NCBI GenBank assembly: GCA_945865705.1
Contig: CAMBEY010000156.1
Span: forward strand, 1-6,926
Length of the DNA: 6,926 nt
Source: Candidatus Sulfopaludibacter sp. SbA3
GTDB lineage: Bacteria > Acidobacteriota > Terriglobia > 2-12-FULL-54-10
Direction of reading: 5' to 3'
The notes beneath the pieces were generated by a model, which did not search any database, was not told the origin of the DNA, and saw nothing but the letters and a program-made list of their open reading frames with translations. This document shows positions 4,551-6,926 of this stretch, one piece after another. Within the stretch, counting starts at the first letter, position 1, and each line of letters opens with the position of its first letter. Made by a program: the position numbers and the translations under genes.

Positions 4551-6275
4551 ATGGCTAAAAAAGAACTCAGTCCCGAAATGCGTATTGTACTGGCGTTCGG
4601 GCTTTCGCTGCTCATCCTGCTCATTTCTCGGCCGCTGCTAGTGCGCGAATCTCCTCCCGAGGAGAAGCCGGCGACGACGGCGGAAAGCGCGGCGGCAGAG
4701 ATTCCCGCGACTCCGCCGGAAGCTTCTCCCGAACCCGTTCCGTCATCTGCCTCCACATTGCCACCTGGCACCCTGAAACAAGGGGAGCGCGAAGAGACCA
4801 TCACCGTGGTGGGCGATCTCTATCGCATTCAGTTCTCCACGCGCGGCGGTGCGGTGAAGAGCTGGACGCTCAACAATTTTAAGGATGAAGAAAAGAATCA
4901 GCTCGACCTGGTCAGCGAAGCCGCCGCCAAGTTTGGCGATCCGCTCAGCGTGTGGGTCTCCGATGCCGCTATCCGTAAGGAAGCCGGTCGCGCGATCTAT
5001 CTGGCGACCTCGTCCAAAGGCTCGGCGCAAGGCGAACTGAAAGCTCCGGTAACGCTGACCTTTGAGTTTGCCAACCAGCGGCTCGCCGTGCGCAAACAGT
5101 TCACCTTCGCGCCGGACAGTTATGTGGTGGGCGTTGAATCGGAAGTCTCCACCGGCGGCGTGCCGCAAGCTCACCAGATCGCCTGGCCGGGCAGCTTCGG
5201 TGATTCGCACGATATCCAGATCACCGGCGTGCAGGCCAGCGTGGCCTATTATGAAAATGACAAAGTTGTGTCGATTCCACCCGGCGATGTGGAGGGCGAG
5301 GAAAAATCAGTAACCGGCTCGTTCCCCTTCGCGGGCATACAGGACCATTTCTTTACCGCGGCGTTTCTTCCGTCCGATGCAGCGCAGCCCAGCCTGCGCT
5401 TGAGCGCGCTCAAGAGCGAGATCCAGTTACTCAACCGCGATGAACCTGTGCCGGGCGTGGGCGTCGCAGTGGGCGCGGGGATCGGCGCGGTGAATCGCCT
5501 GCGCTTGTTCGTCGGCCCCAAGGATTCGCACATCCTGCCCACCGTCGATGCGCGCCTCGGCTCACTGATCGACTACGGCTGGTTCACCATCATCGCCAAA
5601 CCGCTCTACATCGGCTTGCGCTGGATACACGACAACATCGTGGCCAATTACGGCTGGGCCATCATCCTGTTCACCATCGTCATCAATTTGCTAATGATCC
5701 CGCTGAAGCTCTCCAGCCTGCGCTCGGCGCGCAAGATGCAGTTGGTCGCGCCTCAGTTGCGCGCGATTCAGGACAAATACAAAAACCTCAAGATGAAGGA
5801 TCCCAAGCGCCAGCAGATGTCGCAGGAGACCATGCAGCTCTACCAGAAGCATGGCGTCAACCCGGTGGGCGGATGCCTGCCCATGCTGATCCAGCTGCCC
5901 TTCCTAATCGGTTTCTATAACGTCCTGCGCTCCAGCATCGAGATGCGCCACGCAGCCTGGATCGCGCCGTGGATCACCGACCTGTCGGCACCGGAAGACA
6001 TGGCCATCCGCCTGCTGCCGCTGCTGATGTGCGGAACGCAGTTCGTCCTGCAAAAAATGACGCCGACACCGGCCGCTGATCCCATGCAGCAGAAGATCAT
6101 GATGTTCATGCCGGTGATGATGCTGTTCTTTTTCTGGAGCATGTCCACCGGATTAGTGCTTTACTGGACCACGGGCAACCTGGTGGGCATCGCCCAGCAG
6201 GCCTACTTCAACCGCACCGAACTAAAGGGCGAAATTGAGGCCAAGAAGGCCGCCAAGAAAAAACGCGGAACTTAG
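4551..6275 (+). CDS. yidC: Membrane protein insertase YidC (Gram-negative type)
   Basis: A 574-residue insertase that places proteins into the inner membrane alone or with SecYEG. An N-terminal anchor (about 11-31, RIVLAFGLSLLILLISRPLL) is followed by a Pro/Ala-rich linker. Next comes a periplasmic domain (about 75-335), then the five-helix core with NYGWAIILFTIVINLLMIPL (366-385), NPVGGCLPMLIQLPFLIGFY (437-456), DPMQQKIMMFMPVMMLFFFW and the final SMSTGLVLYWTTGNLVGIAQQ. The cytoplasmic C1 hairpin is about 389-436 and the C-terminus is a short Lys-rich tail. The conserved groove arginine of E. coli (R366) aligns with N379; arginines R391 and R394 lie one to two turns beyond the helix. ATG 4551 is preferred over TTG 4518, which would overlap yidD, although its Shine-Dalgarno (AGAAG) is distant. 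It overlaps the next gene by one base. Confidence 0.97.
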   Translation: MAKKELSPEMRIVLAFGLSLLILLISRPLLVRESPPEEKPATTAESAAAEIPATPPEASPEPVPSSASTLPPGTLKQGEREETITVVGDLYRIQFSTRGGAVKSWTLNNFKDEEKNQLDLVSEAAAKFGDPLSVWVSDAAIRKEAGRAIYLATSSKGSAQGELKAPVTLTFEFANQRLAVRKQFTFAPDSYVVGVESEVSTGGVPQAHQIAWPGSFGDSHDIQITGVQASVAYYENDKVVSIPPGDVEGEEKSVTGSFPFAGIQDHFFTAAFLPSDAAQPSLRLSALKSEIQLLNRDEPVPGVGVAVGAGIGAVNRLRLFVGPKDSHILPTVDARLGSLIDYGWFTIIAKPLYIGLRWIHDNIVANYGWAIILFTIVINLLMIPLKLSSLRSARKMQLVAPQLRAIQDKYKNLKMKDPKRQQMSQETMQLYQKHGVNPVGGCLPMLIQLPFLIGFYNVLRSSIEMRHAAWIAPWITDLSAPEDMAIRLLPLLMCGTQFVLQKMTPTPAADPMQQKIMMFMPVMMLFFFWSMSTGLVLYWTTGNLVGIAQQAYFNRTELKGEIEAKKAAKKKRGT

Positions 6276-6853
6276 TGGTAGAACCAGAGTTGGAAACTAA
6301 GCTTGAAAACAGGTTAAATACCATGACCATGTTGGACCTTTCCGCCGCAATTCCCCGCCTGGATGAATTCCTTAAACAGATGGCCAAGGCCGCGCGCCTC
6401 GATCTGCGCTTCCGCGTGCAGGCTGCGGAGTTACCTGTGCCCGAAGCGGGAATCCCGGTTTCATCATCAAACGAACGCGCGAACGAACGCGCGCCGCAAA
6501 TATTGGTCGAGTGCGATGGCCCGGATACGGACATTCTGCTGGGCCGTGGCGGCGAGTTGCTGGACGCCTTCGAGCACATAGCCGCAAAAGTTCTGCACCT
6601 GCACTCGGAAGAGCAGGGTTTAATCTCGTTCGACAGTCGCGATTTTCGCGCCCTGCGCGCCGCGGAACTCCGCCTGATGGCGGAGGCCGGCGCGGAACGC
6701 GTCGAGCGCAGCGGCGCGCCCTTCGAGTTGAATCCCATGAATTCGCGCGACCGCCGCATCGTTCACCTCGCCTTGAAACCGCGCACCAGCGTCCGCACCG
6801 AAAGCGACGGCGGCGGCGCGCACCGCCGCATCATCATCTTCCCGAAAGCGTGA
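6275..6853 (+). CDS. khpB: KH-R3H RNA-binding protein KhpB (Jag), without a Jag_N domain
   Basis: Binds RNA and in Gram-positive bacteria works with KhpA to control cell elongation and division; its role here is inferred from the family. The KH part is about 74-122, with the LLGRGGELLDAFEHIAAKV segment carrying the GxxG loop (GRGG, 90-93). The R3H domain follows, with ELNPMNSRDRRIVHLAL containing R160-x3-H164. The C-terminal HRRIIIF block is also typical. The N-terminal Jag_N domain found in many homologues is absent: residues 1-45 hold only a predicted helix (LDEFLKQMAKAARLDLRFRV). GTG at 6275 overlaps the yidC stop (TAGTG) and would be translationally coupled; ATG at 6323 is the alternative and keeps all recognised parts. 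Gene order yidC-khpB is the common one. Confidence 0.9.
   Translation: MVEPELETKLENRLNTMTMLDLSAAIPRLDEFLKQMAKAARLDLRFRVQAAELPVPEAGIPVSSSNERANERAPQILVECDGPDTDILLGRGGELLDAFEHIAAKVLHLHSEEQGLISFDSRDFRALRAAELRLMAEAGAERVERSGAPFELNPMNSRDRRIVHLALKPRTSVRTESDGGGAHRRIIIFPKA
6470..6493 (+). repeat. Perfect 12-bp in-frame tandem duplication inside khpB
   Basis: AACGAACGCGCG occurs twice without a gap (6470-6481 and 6482-6493) and encodes NERA-NERA in the linker just before the KH domain. Being in frame, it changes only linker length. Confidence 0.8.
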
Positions 6854-6867
6854 CGGAGCCGCGACCG

Positions 6868-6926
6868 TGAGGGAGCGGGGGTTGGGCACGTCGTGTTCCA
6901 TGGAAAAACCAACCCCCGCTCCCTCA
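6868..6926. repeat. Perfect 18-bp inverted repeat after khpB, reaching the window edge
   Basis: TGAGGGAGCGGGGGTTGG (6868-6885) is the exact reverse complement of 6909-6926, with a 23-nt spacer that itself contains CCATGG. It starts 14 nt after the khpB stop, so it may end that operon as a hairpin. Whether a T-run follows cannot be seen because the window stops at the arm's last base. An intergenic repeat element is the alternative. Confidence 0.7.

Noticed and set aside
6620..6901. Minus-strand frame opposite the end of khpB
   Set aside because: It covers the R3H coding region in antisense and the terminal inverted repeat; no recognisable product.

Overview
The window looks like a core-genome segment of a GC-rich, Gram-negative bacterium. 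The clearest marker is YidC, which has the long periplasmic domain typical of diderms. Gene content, the style of the GC-rich intergenic palindromes and the YidC sequence suggest Acidobacteriota (Solibacter-like). That placement is inference from memory and no search was run.

Layout from left to right. Positions 1-237 (minus) hold the 5' part of a small Cys-pair (zinc-ribbon-like) protein of unknown function. Positions 238-689 contain no gene. They hold a dense set of palindromic repeats arranged as two inverted copies of a composite P-Q-P unit, and one Q palindrome has its tetraloop interrupted by a 130-bp MITE-like element flanked by GCAA duplications. Positions 690-1496 (minus) encode a SAM hydroxide adenosyltransferase (DUF62/fluorinase fold). 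A divergent intergenic region with 13-bp periodic repeats separates it from the plus-strand block.

The plus-strand block is tpiA (glycolysis), secG (Sec translocon), tRNA-Leu(GAG), rpmH (ribosomal protein L34), rnpA (RNase P protein), yidD, yidC (membrane insertase) and khpB/jag (KH-R3H RNA-binding protein). The rpmH-rnpA-yidD-yidC-khpB order is the widely conserved set often found near dnaA/oriC, but no dnaA and no clear DnaA-box cluster is visible here. The window ends in a perfect 18-bp inverted repeat.

Functionally, secG and yidC-yidD serve membrane-protein export and insertion, rpmH and rnpA serve translation and tRNA maturation, and khpB is an RNA-binding regulator. No unknown multi-gene defence or biosynthetic system is visible. 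The points most worth a second look are the nested MITE-in-tetraloop structure, the inverted composite palindromes, an Asn at the position of the conserved YidC groove arginine, a short leader ORF with a good Shine-Dalgarno just before rnpA, the long Ala/Pro tail on SecG, and a KhpB that lacks a recognisable Jag_N domain.
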